A stretch of DNA of 64,000 bases from Dasypus novemcinctus (taxonomy: Eukaryota; Chordata; Mammalia; Cingulata; Dasypodidae): the NCBI RefSeq assembly GCF_030445035.2, contig NC_080702.1:27016084-27080083 (forward strand). Direction: 5' to 3'. A model generated the notes under the pieces. It was not told where the DNA came from. It did no database searches and saw nothing but the letters and a program-made list of their open reading frames with translations. The first letter of the stretch is position 1. Each line of letters opens with the position of its first letter. This document shows positions 20,097 to 31,600 of this stretch, one piece after another. The translations under genes were made by a program, and so were the position numbers.

Positions 20097-20507
20097 TTTT
20101 TTTTAAGGTTTATTTTATTTATCCCCCCACACACACACTTCTTGTTTGTTTGTGCTCACTTCTGCTCTCTGTGTCCATTTGTTGTGTCCTCATCTTCTTT
20201 TTTTTTAAGGAGTCACCAGGAACTGAACCCAGGACCTCCCGTATGGGAGGGAGGTGCCTAATGGCATAGGGCCACCTCTGCACCCCTCTTGTTGTGTCTC
20301 TCATTGTGTTTCCTTATTGTATCTCTTTTTTGCACACCGTGCCAGCCAGTCACATCAGCTCATCTTGTTTTTGTTAGATGAGATTGGGCGCATTGAGGGT
20401 GGAATGGCCATAGACAGCTCATCTTCTTTAGGAGGCACCGGGAACCGAACCTGGGGCCTCCCATGTGGTAGGCGGGCACCCAACTGCTTGAGCCACATCC
20501 GCTTCCC
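20097..20507 (-). mobile_element. composite SINE, reversed, with nested head
   Basis: A reversed DAS-like unit containing a second tRNA-like head (about 20204-20286) in the middle. It ends with AGCCACATCCGCTTCCC. The flank AAGTGGCCTCTTA occurs at 20084-20096 and again at 20508. Confidence 0.78.
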
Positions 20508-20522
20508 AAGTGGCCTCTTTTA

Positions 20523-20934
20523 TTTTTTATTTTTATTTTTTTATTTATTTCTCTCCCCTTCCCCCACCCAGTTGTCTGCTCTCTGTGCCCATTCACTGTG
20601 TGTTCTTCTGTGACCGCTTCCATCCTTATCAGCGGCACCAGGAATCTGTGTCTCTTTTTGTTGCGTCATCTTGTGTCAGCTCTCAGTGTGTGCGGCACCA
20701 TTCCTGGGCAGGCTGCACTTTCTTTCGCGCTGGGCGGCTCTCCTTATGGGGCGCACCCCCTGAGTGTGGGGCTCCCCTATGCGGGGACACCCCTGCATGG
20801 CAGGGCACTCCTTGCGCGCATCAGCACTGCGCGTGGGCCAGCTCCACACGGGTCAAGGAGGCCTGGGGTTTGAACCGCGGACCTCCCATGTGGTAGGCGG
20901 ACGCCCTAACCACTGGGCCAAGTCCACATCCCCC
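20523..20934 (-). mobile_element. DAS-type SINE inserted next to the previous one
   Basis: Full-length reversed copy flanked by AAGTGGCCTCTTTTA at 20508-20522 and 20935-20949. Confidence 0.92.
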
Positions 20935-20949
20935 AAGTGGCCTCTTTTA

Positions 20950-21290
20950 AAAAGAAAAATTTATTGAAGTCCACCAATCATATAGGAACATAAATAAACA
21001 ATAAGTAATATATAGTAAAAGTCGTGAACTTACAAAACACATCCGTATCAACATCCAGGCCTCCCTTACATCACCCACCCCTACCTTGCATTGTGGCGAA
21101 ACATTTGTTACCAACTATGCAAAAGCATCCTCAAAATATTACTACCTATAGCCCATATCTTACATCTGGTGTATTTTCCCATAGCCCATGCAATTATTAA
21201 CACCCTGTATTAGTATTATATGTTCGTTACAGTTCACGAGAGAACATTCTCCTATTCTGTCAACCACAGTTCTGCTCCTTGTTTCAGCGT
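20950..21290 (-). mobile_element. L1 3'UTR fragment (tentative)
   Basis: AT-rich sequence starting with an A/T-rich tail and running through ccatagcccatgcaattatt-type text, typical of reversed L1 3' ends in this genome. The right limit is uncertain. Confidence 0.55.
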
Positions 21291-22379
21291 TCGCTTGGTT
21301 CGTATGGTCCTTTGTTTTCCAGAAGCCTGGGAAAGTTGTTTCTGCCAGTTTTCACTTGGGGATTTTTCTGGACATTTCTTGGGAAGGATGGGCCCTCGAC
21401 GCTCCCCACTGCACCCTCTTTGCGGGCATTCGGGTGATTCTTGTCTCCCGATTAAACAAAAACCACCACTCTCCCCCTCCCCAGTGATCCCGCCGATAGG
21501 TGCTAAGCATCCGACACTGAGTAGCACCCACCCGGCCCCGTGATATGGAGCTGACCCAGCGAAGGAGCCGGTCGGCGGGCAGGCAGGCCCAGCACCGAGG
21601 CGACTCCAGCTAGCCACGGGGGCCGAGCAGCCGAACGCGAGGCGGGAGAGGGTGACGGGCGGCTCCTGCAGCCTGGGTGGCGTGCGGGGCAGCCTTCCCC
21701 GCAGGCGCGCCGTCGAAGCCAGAGGAGGACAGCCCAGCGGCCAGGGGGCAGCGGGAGAGTGACGGGGGCCAGGAAGGAGGCCAGGGTGCCCGATGCGGGT
21801 GGCGCGGCCCGAGACGAGAGCAGCCAGCCGGGGCCACGTCCCGTGGGGTCCCTCTTCCCCTGGCGGTGTTGGGACCCTGGGATCTCAGGCAGGGGGTCCG
21901 CACGACCCCAGGAGGTCGTGGCGTGGCTTCCGGAGCCTGCTGAAGTCAGGACCAAAAGCTTCTCAGAGTCGGTGCCGGGGGGGGGGGTGGGGGGGGGGTG
22001 GGGGTCTGTGTGGCCCCCCGGGGCCGCTCGCTCCCCTCATCCGTCCGCTTGCCCGCCATGGCTGCCTTCTCCTCTGCCTCCCCGGCAGTTCCAGTCGCGG
22101 TAGGAGAACTGAGGGCCGGAGGAGAAGGAAGTCTTGCTAAGTCCTCTCTGGTTCCCACCCTGCCGGGCTGCTGGGGCTAACAGCTCCCTGGCCACCTGGC
22201 CAGTCCCTCTTGACCCTGCCCTTGACCTCTCAGTCGTGCCTCCTGAGGGTGTCATCCGTGAGAGGCACGGCCAATGCAGTACAGATGGATATTTTTCTGA
22301 GCAGAGGGCCCAGCAGACCCAAAAACGCAGGTTAGAGATTCCTGCTCCCTGTTAGATGCTCCCAGGAGTCCTTACATCC
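21291..22379. other. intergenic GC-rich block, no gene seen
   Basis: CpG-containing sequence with a G homopolymer region at about 21978-21998. Overlapping open frames on both strands show no recognisable protein. Confidence 0.5.
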
Positions 22380-23060
22380 AGGTAAAGCCCCTTACACATG
22401 CTGTTCCATCTACCTAGAATGCCTTTCCCTGCCCTCCTCCTCAGGCGTTCGGAATCAGATGTCACCGCCACTCAGAAGCCTTCCCTGAATCTGCTCAAGC
22501 TGGGTCGAGAGCCCTCTCGACGGGAAGCAGATGCGGCTCAAAACAGCCGGGCTCCCGTCTACCATATGGGAGGCCCAGGGTTCAATTCCCGGGCCTCCTC
22601 GGGAAGGCAAGGTGATTCACACAGGAGTGCTGGCCCGAGCGGAGAACTGGCGCAGCAAGATGACGCAACAAAGAGAAACACGGAGAGACGATAAGAGACA
22701 CAGCAGACCAGGGAGCTGGGGGCGGGGCACAAGAGATTGAGCACCTCTCTCCCACTCCAGAAAGTCCCAGGATTTGTTCCCGGTGCCACCTAAAGAGAAG
22801 ACAAGCAGACACAGAAGAACACACAGCAAATGGACACAGAGAGCAGACAACGGGGCGGGGGGCCGGATAAATAAATCTTTTAAAAAAAAGAGCCCTCTCG
22901 GTGACCACCCCTGTCCTACATCCATACCTAGAGACACTGAGGGACTCTTTGTCTCACTCGCTGCTGAACTTTCGAGCTCCTTGAGGGCACAAGCTGTTTC
23001 GTTCATCCGAGTCCTAGGCTGTAGGTCAGTCGGCAAACAGTCGTGGGCTAAACAAGCCAT
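22380..23060 (+). mobile_element. LINE-2 3' fragment split by a SINE
   Basis: The left part carries tgctgttccatctacctaga and agatgtcaccgccactcaga; the right part (from 22901) carries gagctccttgagggcacaag. Both are L2 3'-end motifs in the same orientation. Confidence 0.78.
22520..22889 (+). mobile_element. SINE, second subtype, forward
   Basis: A forward copy with head GGGAAGCAGATGCGGCTC, box B GGTTCAATTCC and an A-rich tail. It is flanked by the perfect 11-bp duplication GAGCCCTCTCG (22509-22519, 22890-22900). Its middle (ctctctcccactccagaaag) is absent from the classic DAS copies but shared with 54455-54830. Confidence 0.92.
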
Positions 23061-23444
23061 GTCTCCTTCACCCCCCAGAAGAGAGGCACGAAAATAGAAT
23101 GAGCATTCTCCTGGCTTTCAGGTCACCCCAGGACAATCGGATATTTAGGGTTCGCCGAGGTGGGGTGGGCACTGGGGATAGGGTGGAGGCGACGCGGAGA
23201 GCCCATCCCTGCGCTCCCCGAGCAGCAGTTACTTAAAGAAATGGCCAAGGCCGAATTCAACAAATGCAAGCATGTCCTGGGAACTACCTTGACCTAATCC
23301 CACGGGTATTTACAGGGTTTGTCAAGTAACTCTGGAGTGTGCTTTTGTCTCTGGTGCACATAGAGTATCAAGATACACGGGGCTATAAAAAAACAGTATC
23401 GCTAAATGTCAAAGGAGGGACATTCATCTGTGAGTCCTCTAGAC

Positions 23445-23632
23445 CAGGGGTGCTTAAGCCTTTTGTTCACAGACCCCTCTGCCAGTCAGGTGGAGAGCAC
23501 GGGCCCCTGACTAGGTCCACACTGCGCTGTGTATTATTCAATAAATACACGCCCGCACCCCCACGTCCCCACGAGAATCGTGTTTTCTTGAATTTCCGTT
23601 CAAGCCCAAGGACCTCTTGCTCAGAACCCCTG
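23445..23632 (+). mobile_element. hAT-like miniature element, copy 2
   Basis: 188 bp with CAGGGGTGCTTAAG at the left end and an AGAACCCCTG right end. It aligns throughout with the reverse complement of 8906-9092 (shared blocks CTCTGCCAGTCAGGTGGA and CCCCACGAGAATC). Flanking 8-mers CTCTAGAC and CCCGAGAG match poorly. Confidence 0.75.
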
Positions 23633-23797
23633 CCCGAGAGCCTCGACCGGTGCCTGGCACACAGTAGGTGCTCGTCAGATATCTGGATGAAGCTGTAGGC
23701 AGAATGAGGTGGGTGTGGCATGGATGTGCCCAGGGAGAAGGCCTCGCACTCTTGTCAGAGTCTTGAAGGAGTCTTGGGCCCATAAAAGGGATCAGAA

Positions 23798-24190
23798 CGG
23801 GAAGCGGACGTGGCTCAATGGATCGAGCGTCCGTCTACCACGTGGGAGGTCCACGGTTCAAACCCCGGGCCTCCCTGACCCGTGTGGAGCTGGCCCACGC
23901 GCAGTGCTGATGCGCGCAAGGAGTGCCCTGCCACGCAGGGGAGCCCCACGCGTAGGGGAGCCCCACGCGCAAGGAGTGCGCCCCGTAAGGAGAGCCGCCC
24001 AGCGCGAAAGAAAGCGCAGCCTGCCCAGGAATGGCGCCGCCCACACGGAGAGCTGATGCAGCAGATGACACAATCAAAAGAGACATGGATTCCTGGTGCC
24101 CCCAAGAATGCAAGAACACACAGCGAATGGACACAGAGCAGACAACGGGGTGGGGGTGGGGAGAAATAAATAATAAATCTTAAAAAAACA
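23798..24190 (+). mobile_element. DAS-type SINE, full length, forward
   Basis: Head GGGAAGCGGACGTGGCTCAA (box A-like), then box B GGTTCAAACCCC. The body ends in AAATAAATAATAAATCTTAAA. Confidence 0.94.
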
Positions 24191-24199
24191 AAAAGGCTC

Positions 24200-24954
24200 A
24201 AAACCACTAGATACAAGCCTGAAATTCATTTCAAGTGCTGTCAAGCTTATTCTAACGGCGGGGAGCAGCCAGACCTCGGCATCCAGAACGCTCCAAGTGC
24301 TTAGAAGCCCCACCCGCCACCACTTTGTCCAGCTGGAAGCGTCCCTTCTCCTCTCCCGGCATGGCAACGTCCCCAGGGTACCGCCGGCTGCTGTGTGGCC
24401 GTGGGGCAGCATCCCTCGGCCACACACAGGGAACGAGGCACAGCCCGGGACCCCAAGGCCGCTACGCCGAGCCGCTGGCCGTCGTCGAAGAGCCGGAGAA
24501 GAGTGGGACCCGCCTCCGCAGGGCCCAGCAGTGCACCGCAGAGACTAAAACAGGCCGATCACACGCGGGGACACGAGGGGACCGGGGTGAGAGCGCTGGG
24601 CCAAGCCAGAGTGGCACGGCCCAGCCTCGCCGCCGTGTGCGCTTTGCAGGCTCTGCATTCTACAAGACCAGAAGTTCCAGTCCTTCTCCCCTGTGCGGAT
24701 GAGAATCTTGTTTTCAAAACTGTAACCGTTTGCTTTTCTTTCCTCCCTATTTCCCTCTCACAGTGCACTAGGCTCTGAACCTCCTGACTTAAACATCGAG
24801 GAAAGGTTTTGCAGTTGATTAGGATTTGTGTTTCAAGTAGTTAGGAAGTGCCCATGTTTGCTTCTTTTCCTTAAGCATTGATAAAAAAAATAATACATGG
24901 AAAAGTTACCTATCTCCCCCCACCCAAGGGAAGGCACCTTTTAAAAATTTTTTT
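24200..24954. other. intergenic, no gene seen
   Basis: Mixed sequence between SINE and L1 with no recognised gene. Confidence 0.5.
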
Positions 24955-25600
24955 AATTTATTTTTTTTAGCAACATTTTTATTGTCTTTTTTAAAGATAC
25001 ATAGTTCACACAAAATGTTACATCAAAAATAGAAGAGAAAAAAATAATAAAAGATTAAAGGGAAGCAGGCTTGGCCCAGTGGTTAGGGCGTCCGCCTACC
25101 ACATGCGAGGTCCACGGTTCAAACCCTGGGCCTCCTTGACCCGTGTGGAGCTGGCCCATGCGCAGTGCTGATGCGCGCAAGGAGTGCCCTGACACGCAGG
25201 GGTGTCCCCTGCATAGGGGAGCCCCACATGCAAGGAGTGCGCCCCGTAAGGAGAGCCGCCCAGCGTGAAAGAAAGCGCAGCCTGCCCAGGAATGGTGCCA
25301 CACACACGGAGAGCTGACACAGCAAGATGACACAACAAAAAGAAACACAGATTCCCATGCCACTGACAACAGAAGCGGACAAAGAAGACGAAGCAGCAAA
25401 TAGACACAGAGAACAGACACTGGGGTGGGGGGAAGGGGAGAGAAATAAATAAGTAAATAAAATCTTTAAAAAAAAAAAAAGATTGAAAAAGACAAAAGAT
25501 ATATGAGGTCCCCATACACCCCACTCCCCATCTCCCACTCCTTCCACAAAAGTTACCTATCTTAAATCAAACTGTAATTTACCTCCAATATACCGGTATC
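24955..25600 (-). mobile_element. L1 3' end split by a SINE
   Basis: A reversed L1 tail (TTTAAAGATACATAGTTCAC at about 24990) resumes after the SINE at 25483 with ccccatacaccccactcccc, the same order as in the uninterrupted copy at 27605. Confidence 0.72.
25058..25482 (+). mobile_element. DAS-type SINE, full length, forward
   Basis: Head GGGAAGCAGGCTTGGCCCAG, box B GGTTCAAACCC and a tail of AAATAAATAAGTAAATAAAATC plus a long A run. It is flanked by AAAAGATT-type duplicates. Confidence 0.93.
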
Positions 25601-25785
25601 TTACTTTAATCTTCTCTTTTGCATACATTTATGTTGCCTAAATTCTTTGTTCCCTTTCATAAGCTAATACAACTCTAAGGATTCTGTTTTCAGTAAGTAC
25701 TGACAGAAGACTTCACTCATTAGCTGGTCCCAGTTTGGCATACAGTGTAGATTCTGCTTAATATAAGTTCATTTAAAAAAAGAAA

Positions 25786-26280
25786 GGGGAAGCAGACGTG
25801 GCTCAACCAATAGACTCTCTCTCTACCATATGGAAGGTCCAGGGTTCGATCCCCAGGGCCTCCTGACCCATGTGGTGAGCTGCAAAGAGTGCCGTGCCCT
25901 GCAAGGAGAGCCGCCCAGTGTGAAAAAAGCACAGCCCACACAGGAGCGGCGCCGTGCCCACGGAGGGCTGATGCAGCAAGATGATGCAACAAAAGAGAGA
26001 TGCAGTTTCCCAGTGCTGCAGATGATGCAAGCAGATGCAGAAGAACACACAGCGAATGGACACAGAGAGCAGACAATGGGGGTGAAGGGCAGAGAAAGAA
26101 AGAAAATAAATCTTAAAAAAAATAATAATAATAAAAAATTATTTCTCCCCTCCCCCTTGTTGTTTTTCACTTGCTCTGTCTGTTCGTCTTCCTTGTTCCT
26201 TTAGGAGGCACCGGATCCAAGCCAGCAACCTCCCATGGGGTAGGCGGGAGCCCAGTTGCCTGAGCCACATCTGCTTCCCA
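25786..26280. mobile_element. two SINEs in tail-to-tail inverted arrangement
   Basis: A forward copy (about 25786-26120) and a shorter reversed copy (about 26130-26280) meet at their A/T tails. Heads lie at the outer ends (GGGAAGCAGACGTGGCTC at the left, AGCCACATCTGCTTCCC at the right). Confidence 0.88.
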
Positions 26281-26539
26281 TAACTTAAGCAGATGCATGA
26301 CTATTAGTGCTTTGAAGTCAAATAAAAAGTGCACAAATTATAAATACAGAAGAGTAACCTATCCTACCTATCAGGGACCCCTGAAGATTTTCATACTGAG
26401 ACTGTATGTGAATTTCAGTTGTGTGTTTCCTGTAAGTTGATCAAAATGTCTGGGAAAAAATGACTAAAACAGTTTGTATCTTTGTATGTACTTATTATTT
26501 GGTGTAATAATAAAGCTTATTTTCATTAAATTTTTTTTC

Positions 26540-27130
26540 AAAGGAGTGTATTCTCTGATCACAAAAGAATTAAATTAGAAATCACTAATAATAAGCTATC
26601 AAATATTTGGAAACTAAACAACACATTCCTAAGTAACTTATGGGTCATAGAAACAAATCACAAGGGAAATAAGATATTTCCAACCCCGACAATGAAACAA
26701 TATATCAAAATGTGTGGGATGAAATTAAAGCAGTACCTAGAGGGAAATGGAGCTTTAAATGTTTATGTTAGAAGAGAAGAAAGATTTTAAATCAACGAGC
26801 TAAGCTCCTACCTTAAACTAGAAAAAGAAGAGCCAATTAAACACAAGGAAAGTAGAAAAAAGAAAAGAATAAAGAGCAGGAATCATAGAAAACAGAAAAT
26901 AGAGAAAAACAACAAAGCCAAAACTTGACAAGTTTTAAAGGTTAATAAAACTGACTAACCCCTAGCAAGACTAATCCAGGAGAATAAAAAAACAAAGATT
27001 ACCATTATCAGGGATGAATGAGGGGGCATCACTACAGAGCCTACAGGCAAAAAAAGGATCAAAAGGGACTGTGGTCAACCTCATACCAATAATGGGATAA
27101 CCTAGATGAAACGGACAAAATCCTTATAAA
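26540..27130 (+). mobile_element. L1 ORF2 fragment, forward
   Basis: Worn ORF2 sequence in the sense orientation (for example tgggatgaaattaaagcagt, aaatcaacgagctaagctcc, ataacctagatgaaacggac). Stops and frameshifts are present throughout, so there is no intact protein. Confidence 0.82.
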
Positions 27131-27604
27131 GGCAAGCATGCAAACTGCGATCAAGGAAAATTACAAGACTTTATGGGAGCATCCGGCAATGGAAATTTCC
27201 TAAGTCCAGAGGAGTCAAAAAGTTTTCCCAGAAGGGACATATAAGCAGCGAGATGAGTGGGATTTGACCCAGCAGGTCGGGGGAAATAGCATGTGTGAAG
27301 GCACTGAGGTCAAAGTGAGCTTTTTGTGTCCAAAGGAAAGAAAACCCCTCCAATGGCCCTTTGTGGTGTTTGGTGACCACACACCTATGTCCTTCCCAGG
27401 TGTAGACCTCCAAGCGGACCAGCTTGGCTTGAACAGAAATGCTTACAGAGACCGAAGCCGACCCACCAGGATGACAGACCCTTGGGATTTTCTGGGCTAT
27501 GAACAACAGGCAACTTGTCCTGCAAACTACCTTTTTAATTTCCCCAGTATCTGGAACCAGTAGTCCCTTTCTCCAAGCTGCTGCTGCTGGATTTTCTTCC
27601 CTGT

Positions 27605-28066
27605 GTCTTTTTTATTATATTGTCTTTTTTTTTTTTTTAAAGATACATAGATCACAAAAAATGTTACATTTAAAAATATAAGAGGTTCCCGCATACCCCA
27701 CACCCCACCACCCCCACTCCTCCCACATCAACAGCCTCTTTCATCATCGAGGCACATTCATTGCATTTGGTGAGTACATGTTGGAGCACTGCTGCACCCC
27801 ATGGATTATAGTTTACATTGTAGTTGACACTCTCCCCCAGTCCGTTCAGTGGGTTGTGGCAGGATATAGAATGTCCAGCATCTGTCCCTGCAGTATCATT
27901 CAGGACAACTCCAAGTCCCGAAAATGCCCCCACATCTCACTGGTATTCTGCTATAGAACTATTATAATGAAAGAAACTGTAGACTTGATCTTTTTTTTTG
28001 TTTCCTTAGGAGGTACCGGGAATTAAACCCAGGACTCATATATGGGAAGCAGGTGCTCAAACCACT
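27605..28066 (-). mobile_element. L1 3'UTR copy followed by a head-only SINE
   Basis: A reversed L1 3' end (27605 to about 27975) closely similar to 33872-34365. A reversed SINE head at about 27990-28066 follows. Confidence 0.75.
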
Positions 28067-28640
28067 TTCTGTGCCCTCACATCTGGAGTCACACCATGGG
28101 GTCTTCGGGTCTACCGCTCTTAGCCCCATTCTACAGAGCAGTAAACTGACACCCCAACGCAGGGCCATGCCTCGCCCACGGTCGCAGAGCCCTGCTCGCC
28201 ACGCCCTACCGCCCTTGCGCCAAGTTCGTTCCAATTTTGGCACCGCGATTGGCATCTGGGGCGTGGGTTTCCCAAGTAGCCTCCTGCCCCGGGCCCTTCC
28301 TCCTGCCCAGAAGTTCTCTCTTTAAGGGGAGAGAAAAGCATGAAACAAATGCAAACCTGACCACCTGGTCCCATTTCCCCCTCCCAGTGTGCAGGACCGC
28401 GGCCACCAAATATTGCAGAGAGAGGGCCCAGCGTCTGCCGTGCATCTTGGCAAGGGCTGGGGAGGGGAGAGTGTCCCCTTCGATGCCCGTGAGTGTGCAA
28501 CTTCCTACCCAGTGACGAAACCCTCACCTCGAGCCAGTCCCGGTTCTCCTTTCCCCGCTCTGGCCCCACAGGAGCCGTCGTCGTCGTCGTCGCAGGGGCC
28601 ACCCCGGCCTCAGCCAGAGGTCCCCGGCACGGCAGGAGAG
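28067..28640 (+). promoter_or_regulatory. C19orf38: C19orf38 upstream region / 5'UTR (limits unknown)
   Basis: Sequence before the ATG at 28641 contains a short CGT repeat (about 28576-28592) and purine-rich GAGAGAAAA-type motifs that could bind ETS factors. No TATA box is evident and the start site cannot be placed. Confidence 0.35.
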
Positions 28641-28671
28641 ATGACCTGGCCGGTCCTGCTGTTGGCGGCTG
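28641..28671 (+). CDS. C19orf38: C19orf38 exon 1 coding part
   Basis: ATG in GAGAGATGA context (purine at -3). It encodes [10 protein letters not shown] plus one base of Gly. The donor is GTGAGT. This is most of the signal peptide. Confidence 0.93.
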
Positions 28672-31600
28672 GTGAGTCGGACACCCCCGCCTTCCCCCCC
28701 ACCGCAAGCACCCCCCCCCCCAGCACCCAGCTGCCCCACCCACCCTGCCTCTCCCGGGGGGGGGGGGGGTGGGAGGAGACAGAAGCCAGCTTGGGGGCTG
28801 CCCTTTGGAGGCTGAGCCGAACAGATTCGGCCCAGAGCCTCGCAGGCTCCCGGGGTGCTGCTTTCTCTCGCCGGGTGCCCGGGCACCCCCGCGCCCCTCA
28901 GCCGCGTCACCCCGCTGGAGGCGGCCGGGCCCACGCCCGGTGACTCAGCTCCCCGACCTCCAGGGCTGGGGCAGCAGGGAAGAGGCCCAACAGGGGAAGA
29001 CTTTGTGCGGACCTCACCTGCGGCCGGGAGAACCTTCCTCCGGCGCTCGGCCAGCCTCCAAAACCCTCCCCGCCGACCAGGAGCCTGGCACCCGCCTTTC
29101 CTGCCACCCCGGCCCCCTCCCACCTACTCCCCCAGGCCGCTTCCAGCCTCCGGGCCTTGGCTCCCCCCCGCATGTGGCTTCCTGTGCCCTCCCCTGGCTC
29201 CTCTGAGCACTTAAGGCCAAAGTCACCTCTTCCAGGAAGCCCTCCAGGGTCAGACCGCCTAACACGGCCTCCCCGGCACCCAGTCTGATGTGCTGCCCGG
29301 TGCTTCTCACCCCCTTGGCTCCTCACCCCTTCCCCCCAGGCAGGCACGTTGGTCTGTCTGTCTGGTTCACTGCTCTGTCCCCCAAAACCTGGACCCGGTG
29401 CTGAGTTAAGTCCTTGTGGATTGAAGGCACGTTGTATGTTGTGTGACTGCACAATCAAATGACACCCAGCGGGGCAGGGAATCACTTTCTACCCACTGCA
29501 GGGAGGGGGAAAGGAGGCCCAGAGAGGGTGAGCTACTTGCCCAAGGCCACACAGCCTGGCCGGGCAGGGATTCCCAGGGCCTCCCCTCCGCCCACCCACC
29601 CACGGGGGTCATCCCTTCTCCCACCCCCCCCCCGCAGGCTCCCTGGCCATCCCAGCGCCGACCATCATGCTGGTGGACCCTCACCCCAGCGGCCCGCAGG
29701 ACCCCATCCACATCGCGTGCGTGGCCCCCGGGGGCTTCCCGGGGGCCAACTTCACGCTGTACTGCGGGGAGCACGTGGTCCAGCTGCTGCAGGCCCCCGC
29801 CGGCCAGCTCGGGGTCACCTTCAACGTGAGCGGCTGTGGCACAGCGCCCGGGGACAAGTTCTCCTGCCAGTACGGCGTGCTCGGGGAGCACAGCCAGCTC
29901 CAGCTGTCGGACCTCAGCCAGGCCGTGCACGTCTCCTTCCCAGGTTCGCCCTCCCCCCCCGGAGCCCGCGCTGCCAGGGGCTCCCGTTTCCCCCCCTGCT
30001 GAGCCTTTGCACACGCCGTTCCCTCTGCCGGCACACACTGTTCCCTCTGCTCGCGGCTCTCCGCGGGAAGCGCCGGGCTTCCACCCCAGCGGGATGCCCT
30101 CGCCTTGCCTTTCTCTCATCCCTGCACCGTCCCACGAGGTGGGGACGGTGATTCTCCCTGCTGTGCGCCTAACGGGGGCACCCGCGGTGAAAGGACTTGC
30201 CCAAGTGCCACTGCTGGCAGGTGGCCGTGTCGGGATCCCGCTGGCCTCCAGGTTTGCAGCATTAAACCACCATGCCGTACGGCACCCTTCCCTAACGGCC
30301 TCGGAATTATTTGAGCACCTGCCATGCACGAGGCGCTGTCCTCAGCCCTGCAGGATGAGCGGTGGTTCTGCAGCTGACGTTTCCGGGGAGCTAAACAAGT
30401 GGTCCCCGAATTGTTCCTTCTGTCAGGGGGGGATAAGTGAAGCTCAGGGCGTGAGCTGCCTCCTGGCGAAGGGTTCTTAATCGAGAGAGAGTAGGATGGG
30501 CGGAGCAGGTGGCCTGAGCGGTGAGGAAGAGCCCGAGTACCTGGGGAGGAAGAGCCGTGCAAAGGCCCTGCGGCAGGTCTGAGCCCGTTGCAGCGGGAGC
30601 GCAGCGAGGGAGGGTGTGAGAAGGGATGGCTGGGGGCAGGGAGGGGACGGGGACAGGCAGCGCGGCCAAGGGGAGGGCTTCCTCTGAGACGGGAGCCCTG
30701 GGGGGGGGCAGCTGTTTTCTCCCGTTTCTGCAGGATCCAGGGCTGGGTGTGGTTTCTGGATCCAAGAGCAAAGGACAAAGTCAAGGGCCCAAAAGGTCCA
30801 GCCTCCGGGACGGGGCCACCACCCACCCAGAGAGCCGGGTGGCCAGCTGCAAAGACGGAGCGGCGTCGAGCTCGGCCCTCCATGGCCCCCGTGCCCCCGT
30901 GGCCTGGGTGGTCTGTGGGGGGGCGGTGACACACGCCTCCTGCCCCACCTGAATGAATGGACAAGGGCCGACCCTGTGTGCCCACCACGTGGGCCTCTCC
31001 TTTCCCTTCTCCCGAGTTATTTATTCCCTGACCACCATCTCGGGAGGGGCCGAGTCCCCGGCAGAGAAGGAAACTCTGGGACACGGCTCTGCTGTTGACT
31101 TCCGCACGGGCTTCAGGTCACAGTGTGTGGCTGGGGGTGGATGACACCTCACCCCCCCCGGTGCCCAGGCTGAAACAACCGGGACCCTAGGTTGCCAGTA
31201 AACCTGACTCAGACACGCTTAAGCCACAAAAGGGAATTGGTCAGTCCACGGAACTCAAGGATGCAGGAGCAAGCTCGCTTCAGGCACGGCTGGATCCAGG
31301 CGCTCTGAAATGGCACGGGTCCACTCCACTTTGCTCTGCCAGGGTTTGGTTCTCAGGCAGTCCCCCAGCACCCCTGCCGGTTGGCAAAACCGTGCCCAGC
31401 AGCTCCTGTCCTACCAGCTCTGCGATGCAAACCAGAGGAGTTGTCAACGTATTTGTTTTTAAAAAGCAGTTTTATTGAGATAGAGCCACATACCATGCAA
31501 TCTATCCGAAGTGCACAATCAATGTGGCTTTTAGTATAATCAGTGTTGTACATTCATTACAACAAAAAATTTTTAGAACAATTTCATTACTCCAAAAAGA

